The notes: generated by a model from the letters alone, not told the origin. A DNA stretch of 64,000 nucleotides from Nitrospirales bacterium (GCA_012270585.1 JAAXIB010000088.1:83019-147018), one strand, 5' to 3'. Numbered from the stretch's first letter, positions 51,196 through 61,427 are shown. Program-made: numbers and translations.

Positions 51196-54035
51196 CGGCG
51201 AGATCGGGTTTTGCGTGACCGCCCTCGGGCTTTCGACTTGGATGGGGACGTCGCGGCACTCACGCGACGGGCGCGGGGGTTTGCCGTAGCCTTCACCGCC
51301 TTATTCCTCGGCTCCGTCGCCGGTCGTTCACCCTCGTCATTCAACGCAGCCTGGGCGGCGGCCAACCGGGCGATGGCGACCCGATACGGCGAACAGCTCA
51401 CGTAGTCGAGACCGAGCTGATGGCAAAATTCGACGGAACTGGGTTCCCCGCCGTGTTCCCCGCATATCCCGAGTTTGATATCGGGGCGCGTCGCTCGTCC
51501 TTCACGCATGGCCAACCGCATAACGGCCCCCACTCCTTCCCGGTCGAGCACGGCAAACGGATCGAACGCCAACAGGTCGTGATCCCGGTAAAAACCCGTA
51601 AATTTGGCGGCATCGTCCCTGGAAAACCCATACGTGGTTTGGGTCAGGTCATTCGTGCCGAAAGAAAAGAACTCGGCATCTTCTGCGATCCGTCCGGCCG
51701 TAACCGCGGCTCGCGGCAACTCGATCATGGTTCCCACCAAATAGGTCAAGGTCTTCCCGTAGCGCTGCATGGTTTCGTCGGCGACTTCCTTGATCAGGGC
51801 TTTTTGCGCCTTCATTTCCGATGCCATGCCCACGAGGGGAATCATGATTTCGGGCACGATCTTCTTCCCTTCCTTGGCTACCTCGCAGGCCGCTTCCATG
51901 ATCGCCCGCACCTGCATGCGCGTGATTTCAGGCATGGTAATGCCCAGCCGGCAGCCCCGGAGTCCCAGCATGGGGTTGAACTCATGCAACTCTTCCACTC
52001 GCGACAACATTTTTCGCTTTTCCTCGACGTCCGGCGAATTCGCGTTCGCGGCATCGGCTCGGGCAATCTCCACCATAAGCTGTTCGCGTTTCGGTAAAAA
52101 CTCGTGCAAGGGCGGATCCAACAGCCGAATGGTGACCGGGTACCCTTTCATTTCCCGATACAGCCCGATGAAATCCTGTTTCTGAAGGGGAAGCAGTTGT
52201 TCCAGGTACTGTTCACGTTCTTTTCGGTTCGGGGCTAGGATCATCGCCTGCATAATCGGCGCACGGTCCTCGGAAAAGAACATGTGTTCCGTTCGACAGA
52301 GGCCGATCCCTTCCGCGCCGAACCCGCGCGCGATTCTGGCCTGATCCGGGTCATCGGCATTGGCCCGAACGTTGAGGGGCCGGATCCCGTCCGCCCATTT
52401 CAGAATGGTGAAGAAATAACGGATCTTGTCCGATTGCGCGGCCGAACGCGTGCCTTGGAGCACCTGGATCACTTCCGAATCGACCACCGACAGCATCCCG
52501 CCGTAGACACAACCGGAGAATCCATTGATGGAGATATAATCCTCCTCTTTAAAGACCGAGGGTCCGATGCGGACCTTGGCTTCATCTTCGAAGACTTCCA
52601 CGTCCTCACACCCGGCGACACACACCTTGCCCATTTGCCGGGCGACCACCGCGGCATGGGAGGTCATGCCACCCGTGGCGGTCAGAAAGCCTTCCGCGGC
52701 GTGCATGCCGTGAATGTCGTCCGGGCTGGTCTCTTTGCGAACAAGCACGGCTTTTTCTCCACGAGCCTTCAGAGCCACGGCATGATCCGGGGTGAGGGCA
52801 ATTTTTCCACAGGCAGCCCCCGGTCCAGCCGGCAGCCCCTTGCCGATCGGTTGAAACTTCTTTTCTTCGGCTTGTTCAAAAATAGGATACAGGTACTGTG
52901 CCAGCTGTTCAGGTTCAACCCGGCGCACGGCTTCTTGTTTATCGATCAGCCGTTCCTTGACCATATCCACGGCAATCCGAACCGCGGCGATCCCCGTTCG
53001 CTTGCCGACCCGGGTTTGCAGCATATAGAGCTTGCCTTCTTGAATCGTAAACTCCATGTCCTGCATGTCCCGATAATGTTTCTCCAGAATCTTCTGGGTG
53101 GTCATGAGGGATTTATAGGCGGAGGGCAATTTCTCCTTCAGGGCGGACATGGAAAGGGGTGTACGCAGACCCGCCACCACGTCTTCACCCTGGGCATTCA
53201 AGAGACATTCACCGAAAATTGCTCGCTCGCCCGTGGAAGGATTTCGAGAAAACATGACGCCGGTCCCGCTGGTCTCGCCCATGTTGCCGAACACCATGGC
53301 CACGACGTTGACTGCGGTACCCCACGCGTCCGGAATGCCGTAGATCTTTCGATAGGTCACCGCCCGGTCACCGAACCAGGATGCAAAGACCGCCTGAACC
53401 GCCATGTTGAGTTGCTCGAGTGGATCTTCGGGAAATGCCCGGCCGGTTTCCTGTTGTACGACGCGTTGATACGTGGAGACCAACTCGCCGAGAGTTTCCG
53501 CGGACAGGTCGGTATCGGTCGCGGCCCCAACCTCCTGCTTTTTGCTTTCCAGGACCTCGTCAAACTTTTCACGCGGTACGTCCATCACCACGGAACCGAA
53601 CATCGTGATGAACCGGCGATACGAATCCATGGCAAAGCGGACGTTGTTTGTTTTTTCGGCTAACCCCATGACGGTCTCCGAGTTCAAGCCGAGGTTCAAC
53701 ACCGTATCCATCATTCCGGGCATGGACGCACGCGCGCCGGACCGCACGGACACCAACAACGGGTTACCGGGATCCCCGAACCCCGCTTTCATCAACCGCT
53801 CCACCCGCTTCAGCCCTTTCAGGGTCTGGCCCCACATGCCGTCGGGATACCGTTTCCGGGCCCTGAAATATTCGAGGCAGGCGTCGGTCGTGATGGTAAA
53901 GCCCGGAGGAACGCGAATCTTCAAATTGGTCATTTCCGCCAAGCCGGCGCCTTTGCCGCCAAGCAACGCTTTCATCGTGCCGGTGCCTTCGGCTTTGCCG
54001 TCCCCAAAGAAATAAACGTACTTCCTGTTACGCAT
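51192..54035 (-). CDS. ppdK: Pyruvate phosphate dikinase with a basic C-terminal tail
   Basis: Interconverts pyruvate, ATP and phosphate with phosphoenolpyruvate, AMP and pyrophosphate. The nucleotide-binding domain (KYVYFFGDG, GGKGAGLAEM, SVRSGARASMPGMMDTVLNLG), the phosphohistidine domain (TATGGMTSHAAVVARQMGK) and the PEP/pyruvate domain (GIGLCRTEHMF, GTNDLTQTTYGFSRDD, GICGEHGG) are all present. From the ATG at 54035 it is 947 residues. The last 48 residues form a lysine/arginine-rich tail not usual for the family. The longer start at 54062 is unlikely. In Nitrospirota-like bacteria it fits gluconeogenesis or the reverse TCA cycle. Confidence 0.95.
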   Translation of the reverse strand: MRNRKYVYFFGDGKAEGTGTMKALLGGKGAGLAEMTNLKIRVPPGFTITTDACLEYFRARKRYPDGMWGQTLKGLKRVERLMKAGFGDPGNPLLVSVRSGARASMPGMMDTVLNLGLNSETVMGLAEKTNNVRFAMDSYRRFITMFGSVVMDVPREKFDEVLESKKQEVGAATDTDLSAETLGELVSTYQRVVQQETGRAFPEDPLEQLNMAVQAVFASWFGDRAVTYRKIYGIPDAWGTAVNVVAMVFGNMGETSGTGVMFSRNPSTGERAIFGECLLNAQGEDVVAGLRTPLSMSALKEKLPSAYKSLMTTQKILEKHYRDMQDMEFTIQEGKLYMLQTRVGKRTGIAAVRIAVDMVKERLIDKQEAVRRVEPEQLAQYLYPIFEQAEEKKFQPIGKGLPAGPGAACGKIALTPDHAVALKARGEKAVLVRKETSPDDIHGMHAAEGFLTATGGMTSHAAVVARQMGKVCVAGCEDVEVFEDEAKVRIGPSVFKEEDYISINGFSGCVYGGMLSVVDSEVIQVLQGTRSAAQSDKIRYFFTILKWADGIRPLNVRANADDPDQARIARGFGAEGIGLCRTEHMFFSEDRAPIMQAMILAPNRKEREQYLEQLLPLQKQDFIGLYREMKGYPVTIRLLDPPLHEFLPKREQLMVEIARADAANANSPDVEEKRKMLSRVEELHEFNPMLGLRGCRLGITMPEITRMQVRAIMEAACEVAKEGKKIVPEIMIPLVGMASEMKAQKALIKEVADETMQRYGKTLTYLVGTMIELPRAAVTAGRIAEDAEFFSFGTNDLTQTTYGFSRDDAAKFTGFYRDHDLLAFDPFAVLDREGVGAVMRLAMREGRATRPDIKLGICGEHGGEPSSVEFCHQLGLDYVSCSPYRVAIARLAAAQAALNDEGERPATEPRNKAVKATANPRARRVSAATSPSKSKARGRSRKTRSRR

Positions 54036-54142
54036 GCATGAATTCTCCCCCTTGACCGGCACAAGACGCCTCCTTCGTTCCTGCCGGTGAACCTCCGAAA
54101 TAAAAATTTAGCACAACGATCGGATTCCCCACAAAAATTTCT

Positions 54143-54592
54143 TCAACGCTCATGATTTCGAAGACGCGTCTCATACCAGGTCAAGAGTACGCGTTTGGTC
54201 CACATGCCCAAATAGATGACCACACCGGTAAACAGCAACAGCCCCAACACCCAATGGTCGGCATTTCTAGCGTTTTCATAATACAGATCCCCATCGACGC
54301 TCATGGCCAACGGCTCTCCCGAACGTAATGTATGGACCCGCCCGATGGGGTCGGTCGTATCCAACCATTCTGAACACACCCTGATCGGCCCATCCACCCC
54401 GGACACGTCTGCCCAGGCGACCCCCACACAATGCCCCAATTTCGGATCGTAGAGTTTGGAATCGGTCAAAACAAAATCCAAATCCAAGCCGGAGACCCAT
54501 AAGGCTCCCAACAGCACCATGTTGCAAACGACGATCAAGCCCAACGTAATCCCATGGCGAAACCATCGGAATCCGGACTCGGAAAAAGTCAT
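54143..54592 (-). CDS. Two-helix membrane protein of unknown function
   Basis: The 149-residue product has one hydrophobic helix near the N-terminus (ITLGLIVVCNMVLLGALWV) and one near the C-terminus (WVLGLLLFTGVVIYLGMW). Between them lies a periplasmic-size segment with DSKLYDPKLGHCVGVAWADV and a second cysteine in VCSEWL, which could form a disulfide. I recognise no family. It starts upstream of ppdK on the same strand and stops about 108 bases before it, so it may share a promoter. Confidence 0.65.
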   Translation of the reverse strand: MTFSESGFRWFRHGITLGLIVVCNMVLLGALWVSGLDLDFVLTDSKLYDPKLGHCVGVAWADVSGVDGPIRVCSEWLDTTDPIGRVHTLRSGEPLAMSVDGDLYYENARNADHWVLGLLLFTGVVIYLGMWTKRVLLTWYETRLRNHER

Positions 54593-54692
54593 GGACGCTC
54601 ACGTCTCCGACTCAATTACGGGGACGCCTCCTCTCAAAATCCTGAGCGAACCGAATGATAAGCCCGCATACTCATGACGACAATCTGATGCA

Positions 54693-54780
54693 TAACAGCT
54701 CTTTTTATCATACAATTTGTATCATTTTAGATACATTTATGCTCCATTTAGCTATATTTCTGATCCATTTATGTGCGAGA
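54693..54780. other. AT-rich intergenic patch in the 54593-55106 gap
   Basis: This is much richer in A and T than its surroundings. It holds a perfect 6-bp inverted repeat TGTATC-ATTTTA-GATACA (54718-54735) and three CATTTA units. The rest of the 514-base gap holds the long repeat at 54901-55004 and no gene. Confidence 0.5.
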
Positions 54781-54900
54781 TGTGTTATTCGTGTCATCCT
54801 TGCAGGAGTTCAGTCATTCGTTGATGATTTGCGCCGCTCTCTTGTGTCATTGGGATGAAAATAGCCAACCCACGCCCACTGTCATTCTGCACCCCCCAAT

Positions 54901-55004
54901 TGTCATTCCTGCGAAAGCAGGAATCCAGTGTCGTTCTCTCCGTAAAGAGAAGGAAAAAAAGACCCTGGATTCTCGATTACTAATGTCGAGAATGACAGAT
55001 AAAG
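54901..55004. repeat. Long palindromic repeat, copy A
   Basis: Built of the palindromes ATTCCTGCGAAAGCAGGAAT and ATTCTCGATTACTAATGTCG plus AGAAT, with GAATCCAG and CTGGATTC between them. A near-copy in inverted orientation lies at 63876-63978. It sits in the gap upstream of glyS's 3' side and next to the membrane protein gene. Confidence 0.75.
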
Positions 55005-55106
55005 AGGATGACAGATAAAGAAGTGGAGCGAGCCGTCCCCTTTCATCCCTTCGGACAATGATGGTGTGTCAGCCCCCCATTCCATCAACGAAACACATCC
55101 GACTCC

Positions 55107-57305
55107 CTATTGGCCCTGGACCTGGATTTGCGACAAATCCCCGAACGCCGAGAACAGGTCATCGACCTGGCACAAGAGCGACAACCGGTTCGCTCGCACC
55201 TCAGGTTCCGGGGCATTCACCAGCACCCCATCGAAAAACCGGTCGATGGGACTTTTCAACCCGATGAGTTGCCTCAGGGCTCCGTGATAATCATGGGCGT
55301 CAAGCGAGTGCCCGACCGCACGTTTGGCCGTCTCCACGGCCTGATGTAACGTCCGTTCCGTGGGGTGGGTCAACAGCTCGACGGCAACGGTCCTGGTCGT
55401 CCAGGCTTCTTTTTCTACGATCCTGTGCGCCCGCTTGAATCCGACGATCAACGACTCGAAGTCCCGTTGACTCGTGATCGCCTGCAACGCATCCATGCGC
55501 AAAAACAAATCACGGAAATCACAAGCGGCACCATCGGCACGGCCCAACACACTGTCCATCACGTCTTCACGATAGCCCGGCACGGTCCGGCCGTAATAGC
55601 GAAGCCGATCCTCCAAAAATTTATGTAGGGGCGGACCTGCGTGTCCGCCCGCTTTGACGCCTTGCGCATCGAGCAGGCGTGTCGCCTGCTGCAGGATGAC
55701 TCCCAGGTCGATGTTCAACCCGGCTTCAACCACGATTCGAATCACGCCGAACGCACTGCGACGAAGACCAAAGGGATCCTCCGAGCCGGACGGGACAATC
55801 CCGGCATAGAAAAACGCCGCCAGGGTATCCAGCCGGTCGGACAGTGCCAGCAACCGGCCCACCGTGGTCCCGGGAATGGCGTCATCCGGCGTTCGAGGCC
55901 GGTAGTATTCCCCGATGGCTTGACAGACCTCGACAGATTCCCCGTCATGCGCCGCATATTTTTCGCCCATCACGCCTTGGAGCGTGGGAAATTCCCCGAC
56001 CATTCCCGTCACCAGATCGGCTTTGCTCAAGAGAGCCGCGCGCTGGCACAACGCCTTTACCTCAGGCAAACCGGCGACATCCGCCAGGGCTCCCGCCAGA
56101 GCAATCGTCCGTTCGGTTTTCTGGTACAGGGAACCCAGGCGCTTGTGAAACACAACCCCATGCAATTGAGGCACGCGGTCGGCCAGTTTCAGCTTGCGAT
56201 CCTCATCAAAAAAATACCGGGCGTCCGCCAGACGGGCGGCCAGGACCCGTTCATTGCCTTTGGCAATCAACTCCATGTTTTTCACGTTCATGTTGGTGGG
56301 AGCGAAAAACCGGGGGAGCAATTCCCCCTTCCGATCGATGACCGAGAAAAATCCCTGATGCTCTTCCATGGAGGCAATCAGCACTTCCGGGGGCACGGCC
56401 AGATAGGTTCGATCAAAGTTCCCGCAAAGAACGTTGGGGCATTCCAATGAAAACACCGCCTGATCGAGGAGTTCTTCTTGATTGACCTGATACACCCGCC
56501 CTTTGACCGAACGGGCAAGCTGCGTGAGTTGTCCGGCAAGCATTTCCCGTCGACGGGCCGGATCGACCACCACGTCCCCGCGGGCCAATGCCGCTTCATA
56601 CAGTTCCGGCCGACGGATCCTGATTCCCCGGCTCCCCGCGACGGATTTCCCACCCGCAAAAAAACGGTGCCCCCAGGAATGAGCCCCGGACCGCACCCCG
56701 GCGAAATCGAAGGACAAGGCCCTGGCACCCACAAGCGCCACCAGCCATCGGATAGGCCGTGGATACCGAACCCCCGAGACATTCCATCTCATGGTTTTTG
56801 AAAACGTGAGTTGTTGAAGGAGACCGGGGAGATGCTCGGTGAAGACCGTGGCCGCCGGCAACCCCTTCTGCCGTTTGATCGCACAAAGGTAAACCCCTTT
56901 CGACGTTTCCCGAGTCTCCAATTCGCCGACGTCCACCCCTTGAGATTTCGCAAAGCCCTCCGCGGCTTTGGTAGGGTGCCCCTGAGCATCGAACGCCACG
57001 GCTTTGGAGGGACCCAACGTTTCCTGCAGGGCCGGCGTCTGCTTGTTGGCTAATCCTTGAACGATAACCGCGAGACGACGCGGGGTCCCGAACGTCCGGA
57101 CAGATTCATGGGCGAGCCGGTGATTCGCCAAAAATCCGTCCATCAAGTGAGCAAGTTGCGTCATGGCCGGTTGAATCATCTGCCAGGGCAACTCCTCGGA
57201 CCCGATTTCCAGGAGAAAGGAGGTCGTGGAAAGGCGGTCTCGTTTGGGATGTTTCGCGGGTACTGAAGTCGGCCGTGGGGATGACATAGGGCAGGCTATG
57301 GACAA
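55107..57305 (-). CDS. glyS: Glycyl-tRNA synthetase beta subunit
   Basis: Beta subunit of the alpha2beta2 bacterial glycyl-tRNA synthetase, needed for tRNA binding and activity. The sequence has LLEIGSEELPWQMI, FGTPRRLAVIV, SVIDRKGELLPRFF and the DALR-like C-terminal region. 732 residues are read from a TTG at 57305. The ATG at 57287 is a likelier start, giving 726. A 26-base dispersed repeat (55625-55650) is inserted in frame and adds the unusual GGHAGPPLH. The glyQ stop abuts it. Confidence 0.93.
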   Translation of the reverse strand: MSIACPMSSPRPTSVPAKHPKRDRLSTTSFLLEIGSEELPWQMIQPAMTQLAHLMDGFLANHRLAHESVRTFGTPRRLAVIVQGLANKQTPALQETLGPSKAVAFDAQGHPTKAAEGFAKSQGVDVGELETRETSKGVYLCAIKRQKGLPAATVFTEHLPGLLQQLTFSKTMRWNVSGVRYPRPIRWLVALVGARALSFDFAGVRSGAHSWGHRFFAGGKSVAGSRGIRIRRPELYEAALARGDVVVDPARRREMLAGQLTQLARSVKGRVYQVNQEELLDQAVFSLECPNVLCGNFDRTYLAVPPEVLIASMEEHQGFFSVIDRKGELLPRFFAPTNMNVKNMELIAKGNERVLAARLADARYFFDEDRKLKLADRVPQLHGVVFHKRLGSLYQKTERTIALAGALADVAGLPEVKALCQRAALLSKADLVTGMVGEFPTLQGVMGEKYAAHDGESVEVCQAIGEYYRPRTPDDAIPGTTVGRLLALSDRLDTLAAFFYAGIVPSGSEDPFGLRRSAFGVIRIVVEAGLNIDLGVILQQATRLLDAQGVKAGGHAGPPLHKFLEDRLRYYGRTVPGYREDVMDSVLGRADGAACDFRDLFLRMDALQAITSQRDFESLIVGFKRAHRIVEKEAWTTRTVAVELLTHPTERTLHQAVETAKRAVGHSLDAHDYHGALRQLIGLKSPIDRFFDGVLVNAPEPEVRANRLSLLCQVDDLFSAFGDLSQIQVQGQ
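55625..55650. repeat. Dispersed repeat embedded in glyS
   Basis: GTAGGGGCGGACCTGCGTGT followed by CCGCCC, matching the element at 20017-20062. Read on the minus strand in the glyS frame it encodes GGHAGPPL, at about residues 552-561. The flanks resume normal glyS sequence (LLDAQGV before and FLEDRLRYYGR after). Confidence 0.75.
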
Positions 57306-58229
57306 TTATGACGGTAGACGCTTGCGCTTTCGTTTAGAAGACGCGGCTTGCGCCACCCCTGATCCGGCCAGTAACGGAAAACCCAGGCTCTTGCGCCTTT
57401 CGACGTATGCATCCGCACAACCCCTCGCGAGCCCGCGCACGCGCCCGATAAATCCCGTTCGTTCAGCTACGCTCAACGCACCCCGCGCATCCAGGACATT
57501 AAACAAGTGCGAGGTCTTCATACAATAATCGTAGGCCGGTAAAACGAGCCCCTGCTGTAACAACGTGCGACATTCTTCCTCACAGGACGCAAACATCGTA
57601 TGAATCATGGCGATATCCGCGGCCTCGAAATGGTACCGGGAGAACTGGACTTCCGAATCGTGGAATAAATCCCCGTAACTGACGTCGTCCGACCACCGAA
57701 GATCGTACACGTTATCCACCCCCTGCAAATACATGGCAATCCGCTCCGTCCCATAGGTGAGTTCCACGGTCACCGGATCGAGGGTGTGCCCGCCGGCTTC
57801 CTGGAAATAGGTAAATTGGGTAATCTCCATGCCGTCGAGCCGGACCTCCCACCCCAGTCCCCAAGCGCCCAACGTCGGCGACTCCCAATCATCCTGCCGG
57901 AATTGGATGTCATGTTTGCGAGGATCGATCCCCAGCGTCAAAAGACTGTCCAGGTACAACGACTGGATCGTATCCACACAAGGCTTGATGACCACCTGGT
58001 ACTGATAATAATGCTGCAACCGGTTGGGATTTTCGCCGTACCGGCCGTCGGTCGGACGACGGCAAGGCTCGACGTATGCCGCACGCCATGGTTCCGGTCC
58101 CAAGGCACGCAGAAAGGTGGCCGGGTTGAAGGTGCCGGCCCCCTTTTCCAAATCGTACGGCTGACAAATGATACAGTCGTGTTTTGCCCAAAACTGATGA
58201 AGCGAGAGGATAAGATTCTGAAGGGTCAC
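57306..58229 (-). CDS. glyQ: Glycyl-tRNA synthetase alpha subunit
   Basis: Catalytic class II subunit that activates glycine. The 307 residues from the GTG at 58229 begin [20 protein letters not shown], the standard GlyQ start, and include [40 protein letters not shown] and [20 protein letters not shown]. An upstream reading to 58316 adds residues not found in the family. glyS follows directly, giving the usual glyQ-glyS pair. No T-box or other leader was recognised in the 252-base space upstream. Confidence 0.96.
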   Translation of the reverse strand: MTLQNLILSLHQFWAKHDCIICQPYDLEKGAGTFNPATFLRALGPEPWRAAYVEPCRRPTDGRYGENPNRLQHYYQYQVVIKPCVDTIQSLYLDSLLTLGIDPRKHDIQFRQDDWESPTLGAWGLGWEVRLDGMEITQFTYFQEAGGHTLDPVTVELTYGTERIAMYLQGVDNVYDLRWSDDVSYGDLFHDSEVQFSRYHFEAADIAMIHTMFASCEEECRTLLQQGLVLPAYDYCMKTSHLFNVLDARGALSVAERTGFIGRVRGLARGCADAYVERRKSLGFPLLAGSGVAQAASSKRKRKRLPS

Positions 58230-58481
58230 GGAAGTCGTTGCCGCCAGGCTCCGGTAGCCGCTCGACCTGACCGGCAAAATGGCATAGATGATCTGAAGTC
58301 TGGAACCTAACAACAAACCCTGAGAGTGTCAAGCGCATGCGATGTGGTGCCGCGAAAATCGAGTTTCAGCGGGAGAAATCGGTTTTCGGTGCACTTTAAA
58401 TGGGATTGGATGAAACGCCGCGACGAGCTCTTTGCTGAAAGAACAGGCATCGGTTCAGGGAACGCGGAACGGGAGAACCCG

Positions 58482-61427
58482 CTAGAGAAAGTTGGCACTG
58501 AGTCCGATGAAGAAGTATCGGCCCAGGACGTCGTAGAGACCGGGAAAGGTCCCCCCATTACCGGCGATGCTTGGCCCGGCCTCCTGACCGGCGACCGGAG
58601 GCTCTCGATCGAACAGATTGTTGATGCCGATCCGGAGGCTGGCGTCGTCGGCGAAATCCCAAATGGCAGCCAGATCGATGTAGTGTCGTTCCCCGAGATC
58701 CACTCCGGTGTCGCTCAGGGCTTCGACGCCGCTGACATAACGCCACATCAGACTGGGCCGCAACTCCCAGGGCGTGATCCAGGTGACCCGCAGATTGTTG
58801 CGCATATCCGGGGTCGGCGAGCCGCACGTGAGACCCCATTTGCCAAGACAATCGGTCGTAGGCGCGCCTTCCAACTCCTGCTGGTCCCACGTGGAAGTGA
58901 TCGAAAGGATATCGCTGACGTGCAGCCGCCCCCACTCGCCGACGTCATAATCATAGAGGGCGGTGATGTCGTACCCCTGCACTTTCTCGATGGCCAGGTT
59001 GTCCAGCAGGGACACGATGTGGCCGCTGCGGTCGACCTCAGACCCCACCCACAGGTCACCGCCCTGCCCGCGTCTGACCTTGGCGCATTGCACGGCATCT
59101 CCGTCCAGGCATTGATTCAGGATGAGCTGCGGGTTCAAGCTGCTGATCCCTTTCTGGATTCTGATCGAATAGTAGTCCACGCTGAAGTTGAACCCATCGA
59201 CGAAGCGGGGCGTCCACACCAGACCGAAGGAGTAAGTGTCGGCTTCCTCCGCTACCAGGTCCCGGTTCCCCCCTTGCAACACGTTGTACTGAGCAGCCGG
59301 CGAGTGGGCGATATTGCCGAACTGGGCAGCCGTGACGCCGCTCCGGGCGCACTCTCCCAAGGTGCGGCCCGCAGCCGTCCGGCCATCGGTTACGGGACCG
59401 CCACAGGGATCAGCAGGCATATCGAACAGGTTGAAGCTCTGCGGCCGGAACCGTTCCTGCACGTTCGGACCACGGATCGCCCGTTGAAAACTGGCCCGAA
59501 GCTTGACGCCGGAATTGACGGCCCAACCCGAACGGACGCCGAAGGTATTGGTTTGCAAGTCGAAATCGTAGTCGGAAAAGCGATACCCCACGTCCAGCCC
59601 GAGTTCTTCCGCATAAGGGGCGCCTTCGACCAACGGGATACCGGCTTCAAAGAAAAATTCCGTCACGTCGAATCTGCCGCTGACCGGAGGGGCGCCGCCG
59701 CCCTGGCCGGCCCCGTCGCCACTGCGGTAGGCTTCGTCGGGGTTGAACGTGAGATTTTCTTCGCGGTATTCGCCACCGAGGACCACATCCACGCTGGTGT
59801 CGGCGAAAGGTGATGAGATGCCGTATTGACCGAGGTGACCGGTCAGGTAACCGGAGATCACCGTCTGGTCCGTTGAACCTTGAGCGGACAACGGTAACGT
59901 CAGATAGTCAGTCATGGCTGAAGTCACTCCGCCCTCCCGAAAGATGTTCCAAGGCACACAACCCTGATCGGAGCCATCCAGCACGGACCGGCACACGGGT
60001 TCACCGGTTCCCGGATGTTCCACCACGTCCAGCGCGCGCCTGACCCGTGTGACCGACAGGTCGTTCAGGTAGGTGTTCTTCATGTTCACCTTGGAGTATT
60101 GATAGTGCAGTTCATAGCGCCAACGGTCACTCAGATCGCCCCGCAGACCGAACACGCCGCGATAGGAGGTGTGACGCAGATCGTTCTGCCGGCTGCCGCC
60201 CTCGACGTTGCGCCGGCCGATCCTCACCGTCTGCATATCGTCCTTCGTCAAACCATAGGCGCCGCATAACGCTTCGAATTGTTGCACGGACAGGAAGGGA
60301 TTGTCGCAGTTCAGCATGTCGGGGTGGAAGAACGACCCGGAAGGAGCGATCTGGGCCACCGACCGGTCATCCATGAACATGAATTCGGTGTAAGCTTCGA
60401 CCTTGTCGTGCACGTCATAGTGTGCAAACAGGCCGGCGGTCCAGCGCCGATCTGGACGCTGAAAATAGTTCGTCGGCGCATAGTTGTACAGCGTGCCTTC
60501 CCGAGACACGAATCGGTGGCCCTCCACTTTGTAATCGAAACCCTCTTCAAACCCCCGGCTGCCCAGCGCGCCGAAGTCGGAGAAGGTCCCCTGGGGTGTC
60601 GTAGCCGAACCGCCACACGCGGTCAGGCCCTTGATCAAGTCACACGAACTGTAATCGCGGTCCCCGTGCATGATCGCGGCGATGTTGCGATAGGTCCCGT
60701 AGACCGTGACGTTCCCTCGACTCCCCAGATTCTTCCCCATGACAAGAGAGACATTCGAGATATCGCCGTCCCATGTCGAGCCATCGGGAGCCGAATACCC
60801 GGAGTCCCGGACGACCGCCTGCCACCTGTCGCTGTCGTTGTTGTGCTGGTATTGGCTGAACTGGTAATCGAGCTTGACGCCTTCGAAGTCATCGACCATC
60901 AGGAAGTTGACCACCCCGGCCACCGCATCGGCCCCGTAGGTCGCCGAGGAGCCGCCGGTCAGCACCTCGACGCTTTTGATCAACGCGCCGGGGATCTGGT
61001 TGATATCGGCACCGATCCCGCCCTGTATCGGTGAGCCGGCCGGAAGGCGCCGGCCGTTGATCAGCACCAAGGTCCGCTTCGTGCCCAGGTTGCGCAGATT
61101 CAGGGTGGCCGTGCCGGTGGCGCCGTTGGATATGCCGGCGTTCTGCGTGGAAAACACCTGCGGCAGAATGCGTAACGTGTCTTCCACCCGGACATTGCCC
61201 TGGAACGACAAGGCGTCCGCGTCGATGTGGTAGATCGGGCTGGCGCCGGTCAGATTGGGAATGTGGATGCGGGAACCGGTCACGATCACCTCTTCCAATC
61301 GCACCGGCGCATCGTCAACTTCAACCCCCGGTGGTTCCTCATCAGCGGCAACAACCGATGCAACCACGGCCAGCAGCAATACCGCACCCACCGAGACCCC
61401 TCTCCACAGAACAACCTTATTCGACAC
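58482..61427 (-). CDS. Large TonB-dependent outer-membrane receptor
   Basis: The 981-residue protein starts at a GTG (61427) with a GGAGGGAG Shine-Dalgarno 5-6 bases upstream. It has a signal peptide (VGAVLLLAVVASVVAADE), a TonB-box-like EEVIVTGSRI and a plug domain (about 35-190) containing LNLRNLGTKRTLVLINGRRL and GGSSATYGADAVAGVVNFLM. A long barrel ends FIGLSANFL. The plug style (GSRI with a serine-rich 5' part) is that of the large receptors common in Xanthomonas or Caulobacter-like bacteria. The ligand is unknown. It lies downstream of the sterol-reductase-like gene in the same direction. Confidence 0.88.
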   Translation of the reverse strand: MSNKVVLWRGVSVGAVLLLAVVASVVAADEEPPGVEVDDAPVRLEEVIVTGSRIHIPNLTGASPIYHIDADALSFQGNVRVEDTLRILPQVFSTQNAGISNGATGTATLNLRNLGTKRTLVLINGRRLPAGSPIQGGIGADINQIPGALIKSVEVLTGGSSATYGADAVAGVVNFLMVDDFEGVKLDYQFSQYQHNNDSDRWQAVVRDSGYSAPDGSTWDGDISNVSLVMGKNLGSRGNVTVYGTYRNIAAIMHGDRDYSSCDLIKGLTACGGSATTPQGTFSDFGALGSRGFEEGFDYKVEGHRFVSREGTLYNYAPTNYFQRPDRRWTAGLFAHYDVHDKVEAYTEFMFMDDRSVAQIAPSGSFFHPDMLNCDNPFLSVQQFEALCGAYGLTKDDMQTVRIGRRNVEGGSRQNDLRHTSYRGVFGLRGDLSDRWRYELHYQYSKVNMKNTYLNDLSVTRVRRALDVVEHPGTGEPVCRSVLDGSDQGCVPWNIFREGGVTSAMTDYLTLPLSAQGSTDQTVISGYLTGHLGQYGISSPFADTSVDVVLGGEYREENLTFNPDEAYRSGDGAGQGGGAPPVSGRFDVTEFFFEAGIPLVEGAPYAEELGLDVGYRFSDYDFDLQTNTFGVRSGWAVNSGVKLRASFQRAIRGPNVQERFRPQSFNLFDMPADPCGGPVTDGRTAAGRTLGECARSGVTAAQFGNIAHSPAAQYNVLQGGNRDLVAEEADTYSFGLVWTPRFVDGFNFSVDYYSIRIQKGISSLNPQLILNQCLDGDAVQCAKVRRGQGGDLWVGSEVDRSGHIVSLLDNLAIEKVQGYDITALYDYDVGEWGRLHVSDILSITSTWDQQELEGAPTTDCLGKWGLTCGSPTPDMRNNLRVTWITPWELRPSLMWRYVSGVEALSDTGVDLGERHYIDLAAIWDFADDASLRIGINNLFDREPPVAGQEAGPSIAGNGGTFPGLYDVLGRYFFIGLSANFL

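Noticed and set aside
52284..53663. 459-codon open frame on the plus strand
   Set aside because: It is antisense to ppdK, and no recognisable features are encoded.
58326..59813. 495-codon open frame on the plus strand
   Set aside because: It is the antisense shadow of the TonB receptor barrel. There is no domain or signal peptide, and its composition is typical of shadows.
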